Positions 7,782-16,794 of a stretch of 64,000 nucleotides of DNA are shown here, one piece after another. The stretch covers positions 124,001-188,000 of the forward strand of contig CAWBGB010000019.1 in the NCBI GenBank assembly GCA_963788285.1, written 5' to 3'. Below the pieces are notes generated by a model. It made no database searches, was not told where the DNA came from, and saw only the letters and a list, made by a program, of their open reading frames with translations. Made by a program: the position numbers and the translations under genes. Every line of letters begins with the position of its first letter. The stretch's first letter is position 1. Source of the DNA: Alicyclobacillus_A sp963788285. GTDB lineage: Bacteria > Bacillota > Bacilli > Alicyclobacillales > Alicyclobacillaceae.

Positions 7782-8740
7782 CGATGTCAACGTTAGTCGA
7801 ACGCGAACGCCAGACGGGGACGTCGTCGGTACGACACTTACTGTCCGCCCGTGACGTTACGCGTGACGATGTCACGCGCTGGATCGCCCGTGCGGAGGAA
7901 CTTCGGGTCATGTCGGCCAAGGACCGCCAAGCCATTCTTGCAGGTTCGGTCGTCGCCGCGCTCTTTTACGAACCCAGCACGCGCACCCGGTTATCGTTCG
8001 AGTCTGCGGTACTTCGGCTCGGCGGTCGTGTGATCAGTGCCGAAAATGCGCTGGAGCATTCATCCGCCAAAAAGGGCGAGCGGTTGGAAGACGTGTTTCG
8101 AGTGGTCGGATGTTACGCAGATGCGATAGTCATTCGGCATCACGAAAACGACGCGATGGCGATGGCTGCACCACAGAGCCCGGTTCCTATCATCAACGCG
8201 GGGGCTGGGTCAGGTGAACATCCGACCCAGGCGTTACTCGACGTCTACACCATCTGGCGGGAATTGGGCCACGTGGACGGCCTTCAGGTTTGCATCATGG
8301 GGGATTTGCGATACGGACGGACTGTTCACTCCCTGTTACAACTGCTGGCCAAGTACGAGGATGTCTCTGTCACACTGCTTCACCCCGCGTCATTGGGACT
8401 CCCTGAGGACATGATGCAGGCGCTTCGCAGCAGAGGGCTTTTCATACAGACGACGCAAGATCTGAGGGGCGCGTTATCCAGTGCGGATATCGTGTACCAG
8501 ACTCGGATTCAAACAGAGCGGTTGGCTTGCACCGACGAAGCTGCTGGAACCGAAAAGTTCCACTTGACTTCTGCGTCTCTCTCGGTCATGAAGCCGGGAG
8601 CGCGGATTCTGCACCCCCTTCCACGCGTCGACGAAATTCACCCAGACGTCGATGGTGACCCGCGCGCAGCCTACTTCCGACAGGTGGAAAACGGGTTGTA
8701 CATGCGCATGGCCATTCTCGAAGACATGGTGAGGAGGTAA
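7778..8740 (+). CDS. pyrB: Aspartate carbamoyltransferase catalytic subunit
   Basis: A 320-residue enzyme joining carbamoyl phosphate and aspartate, second step of pyrimidine synthesis. The carbamoyl-phosphate site FYEPSTRTRLSFE is at about residues 63-75; HPTQALLDVYTIWRE and the C-terminal ILHPLPRVDEIHP complete the active site. AAGGAG lies about 11 bases before the ATG at 7778, which overlaps the pyrR TGA; a second ATG is two codons in. There is no pyrI regulatory subunit, as usual in Bacillales, and no pyrP permease gene between pyrR and pyrB. Confidence 0.96.
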   Translation: MTMSTLVERERQTGTSSVRHLLSARDVTRDDVTRWIARAEELRVMSAKDRQAILAGSVVAALFYEPSTRTRLSFESAVLRLGGRVISAENALEHSSAKKGERLEDVFRVVGCYADAIVIRHHENDAMAMAAPQSPVPIINAGAGSGEHPTQALLDVYTIWRELGHVDGLQVCIMGDLRYGRTVHSLLQLLAKYEDVSVTLLHPASLGLPEDMMQALRSRGLFIQTTQDLRGALSSADIVYQTRIQTERLACTDEAAGTEKFHLTSASLSVMKPGARILHPLPRVDEIHPDVDGDPRAAYFRQVENGLYMRMAILEDMVRR

Positions 8741-8744
8741 TTGT

Positions 8745-10046
8745 GTGAGACTGAAAATCACAGGCGGACGATTGTTGGACTTGACCGATGGAAGTCTCGC
8801 GCAAGCAGACGTACTCATCCATGAAACGGAAGGTACCATTCTGGCCATTGGTCGTGATCTGCCGGAAGCGGATGCAACGGTCCAATTGTCCGGCGAAGTA
8901 TTGTTACCGGGCTTTATCGATATGCACGTGCATTTGCGGGAACCTGGCTTCGAAGACAAGGAGACCATCGCGACGGGAGCGAAGGCGGCTGCCGCCGGGG
9001 GATTCACTCAAATTGCCTGCATGCCCAATACGAATCCACCTCTGCATACGCCTGAACTGGTCGCGTACGTGCGGCGTCAGGCAGAGGCAGCGGGCGCAGC
9101 GCAGGTACTGCCGATTGCTTGTATTACAGAAGGTCAAAGCGGTGAGCGACTGACCAACTTTGCGGCGCTGAAAGAAGCGGGTGCCGTGGCCTTGTCGGAC
9201 GATGGAAAAGGCGTTCAGCACGGGGGACTCATGCGACAAGCGATGATGGAGGCAGCTGCCGTTGGTTTGCCACTGTGCATCCACGCAGAAGATGAGACCA
9301 TCGCTGGTCGCGGCGTGCTGCACAAAGGTGCGGCGCGCAGACTCTCGTTGCCAGACATCCCGGGCGAGGCGGAGTCAGCAATGATTGCGCGGGACATTCT
9401 CCTGGCGGAACAAACGGGCGCTCACCTGCACGTCTGTCACGTCAGCGTGGAGTCTGCCGTCGCTCTGATTCGATGGGCCAAATCGCGGGGGGTTCACGTG
9501 ACTGCTGAAGTCACGCCGCACCATCTGTTGTTGACTGAGGACGTCATCACGTCGGACGAAGCAGTGTACAAAGTGAACCCGCCGCTGCGAAGCGAACGGG
9601 ACAGATTGGCTTGCCTCGAAGGGTTTCTAGACGGAACGCTGGATATGGTGGCGACCGACCACGCGCCGCACACTGCACAAGAAAAACAGCGCTCGATTGC
9701 AGAGTCGCCGTTTGGAATGGTTGGTATTGAAACGGTGTTTGCGCTGCTGTACACCCACCTTGTGGTGCCTGGAAAACTGTCCCTGGCAGACCTGGTCAAG
9801 AAAATGTCCACCATTCCGGCGCACAAGTTTGGCTTGCCGGGGGGCGTCATCCGCGTTGGCGGCAAAGCGGATGTGGTCGCGGTAGATCTCGGTACCGAGC
9901 GCGTGATTTCACCAGATGAGTTTCTGTCCAAGGGACGTAACACACCTTTCGCCGGATGGCGCGTGGTCGGATTTCCGACGTTGACGGTGTGTGGTGGAAA
10001 GATTGTCTATGACAGACAGGAGGCAGGCCAGTATGGGACTTTCTAA
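8745..10046 (+). CDS. pyrC: Dihydroorotase
   Basis: A 433-residue class I dihydroorotase that cyclises carbamoyl aspartate. The metal-binding HVH is at residues 61-63 within GFIDMHVHLREPG; later metal ligands appear in ICMHAED-like LCIHAEDET, HVCHVS, and the catalytic Asp in MVATDHAPH. GAGGAGGTAA overlaps the end of pyrB and precedes the GTG at 8745 by a good distance. The 3' end overlaps carA by 14 bases, so these genes are likely translated together. Confidence 0.96.
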   Translation: MRLKITGGRLLDLTDGSLAQADVLIHETEGTILAIGRDLPEADATVQLSGEVLLPGFIDMHVHLREPGFEDKETIATGAKAAAAGGFTQIACMPNTNPPLHTPELVAYVRRQAEAAGAAQVLPIACITEGQSGERLTNFAALKEAGAVALSDDGKGVQHGGLMRQAMMEAAAVGLPLCIHAEDETIAGRGVLHKGAARRLSLPDIPGEAESAMIARDILLAEQTGAHLHVCHVSVESAVALIRWAKSRGVHVTAEVTPHHLLLTEDVITSDEAVYKVNPPLRSERDRLACLEGFLDGTLDMVATDHAPHTAQEKQRSIAESPFGMVGIETVFALLYTHLVVPGKLSLADLVKKMSTIPAHKFGLPGGVIRVGGKADVVAVDLGTERVISPDEFLSKGRNTPFAGWRVVGFPTLTVCGGKIVYDRQEAGQYGTF

Positions 10047-11148
10047 ATCAGACCGACAACCGGCTCGACTCGTTCTCGAAAATGGGCTTGTTTTCTCCGG
10101 TGTAGGTTTCGGAGCGACCGGTGAGTCTTTCGGAGAAGTGGTATTCAATACGGGAATGACAGGATATCAGGAAATCTTGACTGACCCGTCGTACTACGGA
10201 CAAATTGTGACGATGACGTATCCCCTGATTGGCAACTACGGCGTCAATGTGGACGACGTGGAATCCCGCAAACCGCACGTTCGCGGGTTTGTGGTGCGCG
10301 AGTTTGCGGAAGTTCAGAGCCATTTCAAGAGCGCAGGGACGCTCGAGAGCTACCTCCAGCGCAACAACATCCTTGGTATCGCAGGCATTGATACGCGGAA
10401 ACTCACCAAGGCCATTCGGAGTCACGGCACTATGAAGGCTGTGTTGACGACGCTGGATACACCGGTGGAGGAACTCCGCGAACGACTTCGAAATCCGTTT
10501 CCAAGAGATCAGATTGACCACGTGACCACCGGGTCTGTATACCGGTGTCCTGGCAGCGGCCGACGCGTGGTCGCAATGGATTTCGGTATGAAGGCAGGCG
10601 TTGTTCGCTCGTTGTTGGCGCGCCAATGCGACGTGATTGTAGTGCCAGCGAGAACCACGGCGGAGGAAATTCTTGCGTGGCAGCCGCATGGAGTCATGCT
10701 CAGTAACGGACCTGGCAATCCAGAAGACGCCGACTACGCCATTGAAACGGTGCGCGGCCTGCTCGGGCGTGTCCCGATGTTTGGGATTTGTTTGGGTCAT
10801 CAGCTCATGGCGCTGGCGTGCGGTGCGAAGACCGAGAAGATGCGGTTTGGACATCGCGGCGTAAATCATCCTGTGAAGGACCTGCGGACGGGTAAAATTT
10901 CCATCACCTCGCAGAACCACGGCTATGTTGTGGATCCGAAGTCCATTGCGGGGACGGACCTGGTTCTCACGCACGTCAACCAGAACGACGGCACTGTAGA
11001 GGGCTTGGCGCACAGAAAGTACCCGGCTTTCTGTGTACAGTACCACCCGGAAGCGAGGCCAGGCCCGGACGACTCCGATGGCCTGTTCGACGAATTCATG
11101 CAATTGATGGACGACGTTCGGGAAGGGAGATGGACAGCGCATGCCTAA
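10033..11148 (+). CDS. carA: Carbamoyl-phosphate synthase small (glutaminase) chain
   Basis: A 371-residue class I glutamine amidotransferase subunit that supplies ammonia to the large chain. The N-terminal CarA domain has FNTGMTGYQEILTDPSYYGQ; the C-terminal glutaminase has the nucleophile Cys253 in MFGICLGHQLMALA, and the His/Glu pair near VQYHPEARPGPDDSDGLFDE. CAGGAGG at 10018-10024 precedes the ATG at 10033. It overlaps pyrC upstream and carB downstream (8 bases). Location in the pyr operon suggests this is the UMP-regulated paralogue (pyrAA of B. subtilis). Confidence 0.96.
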   Translation: MGLSKSDRQPARLVLENGLVFSGVGFGATGESFGEVVFNTGMTGYQEILTDPSYYGQIVTMTYPLIGNYGVNVDDVESRKPHVRGFVVREFAEVQSHFKSAGTLESYLQRNNILGIAGIDTRKLTKAIRSHGTMKAVLTTLDTPVEELRERLRNPFPRDQIDHVTTGSVYRCPGSGRRVVAMDFGMKAGVVRSLLARQCDVIVVPARTTAEEILAWQPHGVMLSNGPGNPEDADYAIETVRGLLGRVPMFGICLGHQLMALACGAKTEKMRFGHRGVNHPVKDLRTGKISITSQNHGYVVDPKSIAGTDLVLTHVNQNDGTVEGLAHRKYPAFCVQYHPEARPGPDDSDGLFDEFMQLMDDVREGRWTAHA

Positions 11149-14100
11149 GCGTACTGATCTTCGGAAAATCATGGTGATTGGCAGCGGCCCCATCACGATT
11201 GGCCAAGCTGCCGAGTTTGACTACGCAGGGACACAGGCCTGCCAGGCGTTGCGTGAAGAAGGATACGAGGTCGTCCTCGTCAACTCCAATCCGGCGACCA
11301 TCATGACGGACCCTGACATGGCTGACAAAGTCTACATTGAGCCGCTGACGCCTGAGTTTGTCGCACAGATCATCCGCCGGGAGCGCCCTGACGGACTGCT
11401 GCCTACGCTTGGCGGCCAGACTGGATTGAACTTGGCCGTGCAACTCGCGCAGATGGGGATCCTGGAGCAAGAATCGGTGGAACTGCTCGGTACGCAGCTC
11501 ACGTCCATCCAGGAAGCGGAAGACAGAGAGAAATTTCGAGCCTTGATGCGTCGTCTTGAACAACCCGTGCCAGAGAGCGCCATTGTGACGAGTGTGGAAG
11601 AGGCTCGGGCATTCGCGCGTAAAATTGGCTTTCCTATTATCATCAGACCGGCGTACACACTGGGCGGAACGGGTGGCGGGATTGCGACCACATGGGACGA
11701 GTTCGAGGAGATTGTGGAACTCGGCCTGACGCTGTCCCCAATTCACCAAATCCTCGTGGAGCAAAGCATCGCCGGGTACAAGGAGATTGAGTATGAAGTC
11801 ATTCGCGACGGGGCAGACAACTGCATCGTCGTCTGTAATATGGAGAACGTCGATCCGGTCGGCGTCCACACCGGGGACAGCATCGTCGTCGCCCCGAGTC
11901 AGACCTTGTCCGACGCGGATTACCAGATGCTGCGGTCGGCGAGTCTCAAAATCATCCGTGCGCTCAAGATTGAAGGCGGGTGCAACGTACAGTTCGCGCT
12001 CGACCCACACAGTCAGCGGTATTACGTGATTGAAGTCAACCCGCGCGTCAGTCGCTCGAGCGCGCTGGCTTCGAAAGCGACCGGATACCCCATTGCTCGC
12101 GTTGCCGCCAAAATCGCAGTCGGCTACCGCCTAGACGAACTACGCAACCCCGTGACGGGCGAGACGTTCGCCAGTTTCGAGCCAGCGCTGGACTACATCG
12201 TCGCCAAGATTCCGCGTTGGCCGTTCGACAAATTCCAGAGTGCCAATCGCAAGCTGGGAACGCAGATGAAGGCGACAGGGGAAGTCATGGCCATCGGCCG
12301 TTCCTTTGAAGAGGCGTTGTTGAAGGCCATCCGCTCCCTGGAGGTCAAACGCGACTCGTTGTGGACGAAGGAAGCTGCAACGTGGTCAAACGAAGAGGTG
12401 GAGCGGCGTATGAAAGAGCCGGACGACGAGCGCTTGTGGGTGATTGCTGAGGCGTTTCGCCGCGGCTACTCAGTCGATGAGATTCACGATTTCACGAAGA
12501 TTGACCATTGGTTCCTCTACAAACTAGAGAACCTCGTCCAGGCAGAGTTGGAACTCAAAGCAGCAGCGGCGTCTGCATCCCACCCGTTGGACCTGTTCCA
12601 TGAGCACCCTGAATGGTTGCGCGCCTTGAAAGAGATCGGCTATCCGGACACGGCGATTGCCCACTTCCTCGGCGTGGACGCCACCGACGTGACGGCTGTT
12701 CGGCGGGATCTCAACGTGCGTCCGGTGTACAAGATGGTCGACACCTGCGCCGGGGAGTTTGCAGCGGCCACGCCGTACTACTACAGCACGTACGAAGAGG
12801 AAGATGAAGTCGAAACGTCGAATAGGAAGAAGCTCCTGGTGCTGGGATCTGGCCCCATTCGCATTGGTCAGGGCATCGAGTTCGACTATTGTTCGGTACA
12901 CGCGGTGTGGGCGATTCGTAAAGCCGGGTACGAAGCCGTCATCATCAATAACAATCCCGAGACGGTGTCCACCGACTTTAACACCTCTGACCGGCTGTAC
13001 TTTGAACCCCTGCACATCGAAGACGTCATGCACGTGATAGAGCGGGAGCGGCCTGATGGCGTGATTGTGCAGTTTGGCGGGCAAACCGCTATCAACCTTG
13101 CGGAGCCGTTGGCCAAAGCGGGCGTGCCGATCTACGGCACATCCATGGAGGACATCGACAAAGCAGAAGACCGCGAAAAGTTCGATGCCTTACTCGCTGG
13201 GCTCGACATTCCACGCCCAGAAGGCTATTCGGTCACGTCTCTCGAAGGGGCGCTGGACGCCGCGCACAAACTCGGGTATCCCGTCCTGGTTCGGCCATCC
13301 TACGTGCTGGGCGGCCGCGCGATGCAAATTATCTACTCCGACGAAGAACTGCGCAGCTACATGGATGAAGCGGTGGAAGTCTCGGACAGTCATCCGGTGT
13401 TGGTCGACCGTTACTTGCAGGGCGTGGAAGTGGAAGTGGACGCCATCAGTGACGGAGAAACGGTGGTCATTCCCGGTATTATGGAGCACATTGAGCGCGC
13501 GGGGGTGCACTCCGGGGATTCCATCGCGGTTTACCCACCACAGTCCATCGGCCAGGCAGTCAAGGACCGTATTGTCGACTACACCATACGCATCGCGCGC
13601 GGTTTACATGTGAAAGGGCTGGTCAACATCCAGTTCGTCGTACAGGGGGATCGGGCGTACGTTCTCGAAGTCAATCCGCGGTCATCGCGGACAGTACCGT
13701 TCTTGTCCAAAGTGACCGACGTCCCGATGGTTCATCTTGCCATGCAGGCGGTACTTGGGCAGTCCTTGGCGGCAGCAGGTTGGAGTACGGGCTTGGTTCC
13801 AGAACAGAAGCGCGTGTCTGTGAAAGTACCGGTGTTCTCGTTTGCGAAACTTCGCCGCGTTGATATCACGCTTGGGCCAGAGATGAAGTCGACGGGCGAG
13901 GTGATGGGAACCGAAACGACGTATGCTAAGGCTCTCTATAAAGGTCTGTTGGCCGCCGGGACGGCGATACCGCTATACGGCACGATTTTGGCCACCATTG
14001 CTGACAAGGACAAGGAAGAATCGTTCCCGATTCTGGAAGGGTTTGCGAACCTCGGGTTTCGGCTGGCGGCGACGGAAGGAACAGCCAAGTACCTGCGTCA

Positions 14101-14380
14101 ACGTGGGCTCGAGGTGCGCGTGGTTAACAAACTTGCGCAAGGCACCCCCAACCTCGTCGACGATATCCGCGACGGACAGATTCAGTTGGTCATTAACACC
14201 TTGACCAAAGGCAGGAAGCCAGAGCGTGACGGATTCCGCATCCGCCGAACAGCGGTGGAGCACGGCGTGCCCTGTTTAACGTCTCTGGACACAGCAGCTT
14301 CACTCCTGGAGGTATTGTCAACCATTCGATTTGCAACCGTACCGCTTGCTGGTTCCGGGCAAGGAGATGGCCAACCGTGA
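11141..14380 (+). CDS. carB: Carbamoyl-phosphate synthase large chain
   Basis: A full-length 1079-residue two-step ATP-grasp enzyme. The two homologous halves each begin with a P-loop-like block: GSGPITIGQAAEFDYAG near residue 13 and GSGPIRIGQGIEFDY near residue 567. ATP-grasp cores include RPAYTLGGTGGGI and RPSYVLGGRAMQI, and VNPRVSRSSALASKATGYP and VNPRSSRTVPFLSKVT are the metal-binding strands. The last about 140 residues form the MGS-like allosteric domain (UMP and ornithine/PRPP sensing in relatives). The start overlaps carA and the stop overlaps the pyrF GTG. Confidence 0.97.
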   Translation: MPKRTDLRKIMVIGSGPITIGQAAEFDYAGTQACQALREEGYEVVLVNSNPATIMTDPDMADKVYIEPLTPEFVAQIIRRERPDGLLPTLGGQTGLNLAVQLAQMGILEQESVELLGTQLTSIQEAEDREKFRALMRRLEQPVPESAIVTSVEEARAFARKIGFPIIIRPAYTLGGTGGGIATTWDEFEEIVELGLTLSPIHQILVEQSIAGYKEIEYEVIRDGADNCIVVCNMENVDPVGVHTGDSIVVAPSQTLSDADYQMLRSASLKIIRALKIEGGCNVQFALDPHSQRYYVIEVNPRVSRSSALASKATGYPIARVAAKIAVGYRLDELRNPVTGETFASFEPALDYIVAKIPRWPFDKFQSANRKLGTQMKATGEVMAIGRSFEEALLKAIRSLEVKRDSLWTKEAATWSNEEVERRMKEPDDERLWVIAEAFRRGYSVDEIHDFTKIDHWFLYKLENLVQAELELKAAAASASHPLDLFHEHPEWLRALKEIGYPDTAIAHFLGVDATDVTAVRRDLNVRPVYKMVDTCAGEFAAATPYYYSTYEEEDEVETSNRKKLLVLGSGPIRIGQGIEFDYCSVHAVWAIRKAGYEAVIINNNPETVSTDFNTSDRLYFEPLHIEDVMHVIERERPDGVIVQFGGQTAINLAEPLAKAGVPIYGTSMEDIDKAEDREKFDALLAGLDIPRPEGYSVTSLEGALDAAHKLGYPVLVRPSYVLGGRAMQIIYSDEELRSYMDEAVEVSDSHPVLVDRYLQGVEVEVDAISDGETVVIPGIMEHIERAGVHSGDSIAVYPPQSIGQAVKDRIVDYTIRIARGLHVKGLVNIQFVVQGDRAYVLEVNPRSSRTVPFLSKVTDVPMVHLAMQAVLGQSLAAAGWSTGLVPEQKRVSVKVPVFSFAKLRRVDITLGPEMKSTGEVMGTETTYAKALYKGLLAAGTAIPLYGTILATIADKDKEESFPILEGFANLGFRLAATEGTAKYLRQRGLEVRVVNKLAQGTPNLVDDIRDGQIQLVINTLTKGRKPERDGFRIRRTAVEHGVPCLTSLDTAASLLEVLSTIRFATVPLAGSGQGDGQP

Positions 14381-15159
14381 CAAATTTATTGGACACGCTT
14401 GCGAGTGATGCGTACGACTTTGCGCGCAGCCACTCGTACATTGCGCTGGACGTCCCTTCACTCGAGAGCGCTAAAGCTTTGGTAGAGCTGTTTGGGGAGG
14501 CCGTGGACGGGTACAAGGTGGGCCTGGAGTTGTTTCACGCCGCAGGCATGAGGGTGGTGGAACGGCTTGTGCGAGATGGAAAGCGCGTCTTTTTCGACGT
14601 CAAGCTGCACGACATTCCGAATACCGTGGCGGGTGCCCTGAGGGTTTTGCGCGACAGTGGCATTGACATGGTGAACGTACACGCCTTGGGCGGTCCAAAA
14701 ATGCTGGAAGCCGCCCGCAACGCCTTGGAAGGCAGCACACACCGTCCGCAGTTGATTGCGGTGACCGTGTTGACCAGCCTCGGAGACGATGCGCTGCACC
14801 AGATGCAGCTTCCGTCGTCGTCGGCACTGGTGCCCCAGCTTGCACAGTTGGCCTATCATTGCGGGCTGGACGGGGTCGTTGCATCTGCCCTTGACATCGA
14901 AGCGATTTACACACACGTGCCCGCGTCGTTTGTCTCGGTCGTGCCGGGTACTCGGCCAGCGGGCGCGGACGTACATGACCAAGTGCGCACGCGGACGCCG
15001 GGACAAGCGATTGCATCTGGCGCGACTCACCTGGTCATCGGACGGGCCGTCACCCAAGCGGCCTCTCCGTTGGCCGCACTGAAGTCCATCTGGGACGAAA
15101 TGGAGCGAGCACGGACGCAAAGAGTGGACACAGAGAGGAGCCATACGTCGTATGAGTGA
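14377..15159 (+). CDS. pyrF: Orotidine 5'-phosphate decarboxylase
   Basis: A 260-residue TIM-barrel enzyme that converts OMP to UMP. The catalytic Asp-x-Lys-x-x-x-Asp motif is in FFDVKLHDIPNTVAG; the phosphate loop near the end is VVPGTRPAGADVHDQVR. It is somewhat longer than the B. subtilis enzyme at the C-terminus, where the last about 20 residues are charged and overlap pyrE. GTG at 14377 sits within the carB TGA. In B. subtilis pyrK and pyrD come between carB and pyrF; here carB and pyrF overlap directly. Confidence 0.95.
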   Translation: MTNLLDTLASDAYDFARSHSYIALDVPSLESAKALVELFGEAVDGYKVGLELFHAAGMRVVERLVRDGKRVFFDVKLHDIPNTVAGALRVLRDSGIDMVNVHALGGPKMLEAARNALEGSTHRPQLIAVTVLTSLGDDALHQMQLPSSSALVPQLAQLAYHCGLDGVVASALDIEAIYTHVPASFVSVVPGTRPAGADVHDQVRTRTPGQAIASGATHLVIGRAVTQAASPLAALKSIWDEMERARTQRVDTERSHTSYE

Positions 15160-15826
15160 GTCAGTCTTTTTGCGGAGTCCCCTGGACGTTACCCGCAGTT
15201 TGGCACTTGGATTGCTGCAGATCCGAGCTGTGGAGCTTCGTCCCGACGAGCCCTTCACTTGGTCTTCCGGATGGAAGTCGCCAATTTACTGCGACAACCG
15301 CCTGATCTTGGGCTATCCGCTCGTACGAGAACACGTCGTCGCAGGGCTCACATCGATTATCGAAGAATACTATCCAGGCGTGGACATGATTGCTGGAGCC
15401 GCCACCGGTGGCATTGCGCACGCTGCGATTGTCTCGGACCGACTGAGCCTGCCCACGGCCTACGTAAGAAGCAAGGCAAAAGACCACGGACGGCAGCAAC
15501 GGGTGGAAGGCCGCGTGTTTGCAGGTGCCTCCTGTGTTCTTGTGGAAGACACGCTGTCCACCGGAAAATCTGCGTATGATGCAGTGGAGGCGCTGCAGCA
15601 TGCGGGCGTCAGCGTCCTGGCGGTCTGCTCTATCTTTTCATACGACTTCGAGCACGCTGCACAGCGGGTCGTTACCTCAGGGGTTCCGGCGTACCGCTTA
15701 CTGGACTATGAAACACTTATTCAAGTGGCAGTAGAACAAGGTTATGTCACATCGTCCGATGTCGAGCGGCTGCTCTTGTGGAGACGTGCCCCGGATCAGT
15801 ACGGACAATCACGGAAGTCGGAGTGA
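15152..15826 (+). CDS. pyrE: Orotate phosphoribosyltransferase
   Basis: A 224-residue PRTase that makes OMP from orotate and PRPP. The PRPP-binding motif is VLVEDTLSTGKSAYDAVEAL; FTWSSGWKSPIYCDNR and the AGAATGGIAHAA and VRSKAKDHGRQQRVEG stretches belong to the PyrE fold. The ATG at 15152 overlaps pyrF by eight bases. It is the last pyr gene; the next minus-strand gene converges on it, with an inverted-repeat element and a bidirectional terminator in between. Confidence 0.96.
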   Translation: MSESVFLRSPLDVTRSLALGLLQIRAVELRPDEPFTWSSGWKSPIYCDNRLILGYPLVREHVVAGLTSIIEEYYPGVDMIAGAATGGIAHAAIVSDRLSLPTAYVRSKAKDHGRQQRVEGRVFAGASCVLVEDTLSTGKSAYDAVEALQHAGVSVLAVCSIFSYDFEHAAQRVVTSGVPAYRLLDYETLIQVAVEQGYVTSSDVERLLLWRRAPDQYGQSRKSE

Positions 15827-15880
15827 CGAAACCTGATGCACGACTGAACCGGGTTGCGTGATCTTTGCGTGACGAGAGTT

Positions 15881-15950
15881 GCGTCAGCGATTTGCAAAAC
15901 ACAAGCAACAGTCGTGTTGGACCACTCTAAAGGAATTTTGCAAATCGCTC
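15881..15950 (+). repeat. Intergenic inverted-repeat element, copy 1
   Basis: AGCGATTTGCAAAA (15886-15899) pairs perfectly with TTTTGCAAATCGCT (15936-15949), 36-base loop. Arms GCGTCAGCGATTTGC and GGAATTTTGCAAATCGCTC are identical to copy 2 at 26815-26866, and a diverged copy 3 lies at 33510-33580. It sits 55 bases past pyrE. Function unknown. Confidence 0.8.
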
Positions 15951-15991
15951 GCGTTTAAAGAATCATCGTGTGAGCTGTACCGACAGACAAA

Positions 15992-16027
15992 CAAAGGGCG
16001 TGTTCTGCCGCGTGAACACACCCTTTG
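15992..16027. terminator. Bidirectional terminator between pyrE and the Rieske gene
   Basis: CAAAGGGCGTGTTC (15992-16005) and GAACACACCCTTTG (16014-16027) form a 14-bp stem with one G-T pair. T-rich stretches flank both sides (TTGTTTT on plus, TTTGTTTG on minus), fitting two convergent transcripts. Confidence 0.8.
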
Positions 16028-16044
16028 TTGTTTTGGTAGCGACG

Positions 16045-16563
16045 CTATGCAAGGGTCGAGCCGGGAATCTGGTTCCAGGTGGCCATCTTGCGGGTGACAG
16101 ACTGGCCAACGTAAACGGTTCCGTCTGGGTCCACCTTGTAGTCGTATACTGCAACCGGATCTGGTGCTGGTGAACTCGGCGTCGGTGCGCCGTAGATGTT
16201 GTACAAACTGTCGTGGCAAGGGCACATAAACCAGTTCTGGCCGTTGTTGTACTTGGGAGCGACCGATTTGCCGCCATCCTCGGACCCGTTCACGTGGCAA
16301 CCCCAGTGCGTACACGTGTGGGACATAATCATCAACTTGTTCTGGTACTTGATGGCGAAGACGTCGTTGTCTTTGTCTTGCGAGTTCCAGGCGTCGTCAA
16401 TGTGTTCCTTAACGAGACGTGTTTCGGAAGTTTGTCATCGAAATCGGACACTTTCCAGTCGTTCTTGCTGAAGGAGCCGCTGGCGCCACGATGTAGGGGA
16501 TCGAAAGCGCTTACCACCATGGGGCGAGCATTAAGGTTGCCCTGTATCGTCTTTCCGGTACAT
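16045..16563 (-). pseudogene. Rieske [2Fe-2S] protein gene with two frameshifts
   Basis: The C-terminal frame (to 16045) keeps both cluster boxes, CTHWGCHV and FMCPCHDSLYN, then SPAPDPVAVYDYKVDPDGTV, as in menaquinol:cytochrome c reductase Rieske subunits. Upstream coding continues in another frame (RPMVVSAFDPLHRGASGSF, then NDWKVSDFDDKLPKHV). A third part begins at ATG 16563 with AAGGAGG seven bases before it (MYRKDDTG). Joining them needs a +1 shift near 16539 and a -1 shift near 16410-16418; between them stops lie at 16531 and 16435. No membrane anchor is seen. Either the gene is decayed or the assembly has two errors. Confidence 0.8.
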
Positions 16564-16746
16564 CCCTATGCCTCCTTACAAAGCGTCAACCATCTACAAT
16601 CGCGATTACAAACGACGATAAATTCGGATAATTACACACTACTATACTACCATGTTGAAATATTCTGATATATCAAAATTGTATAGATTCATGTAATGGT
16701 CTGGAAATTGTGTGTGTTGCCGTCTGACTTCTTCTGTGAACAGCAA

Positions 16747-16780
16747 GCGCACAACCTCCTGTGGAAAGGAGATTGTGCGC
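16747..16780. terminator. Hairpin at the 3' end of glutamate dehydrogenase
   Basis: GCGCACAACCTCCT (16747-16760) pairs with AGGAGATTGTGCGC (16767-16780) with one mismatch; it lies 14 bases beyond the minus-strand stop. T-richness downstream is weak. The rest of 16564-16794 is unusually A+T-rich and presumably carries the Rieske gene promoter. Confidence 0.6.
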
Positions 16781-16794
16781 AGCCCCAACACTTC

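Noticed and set aside
10048..11196. 382-codon open frame antisense to carA
   Set aside because: Lies fully over carA, which has all catalytic motifs; the antisense product shows no family features.
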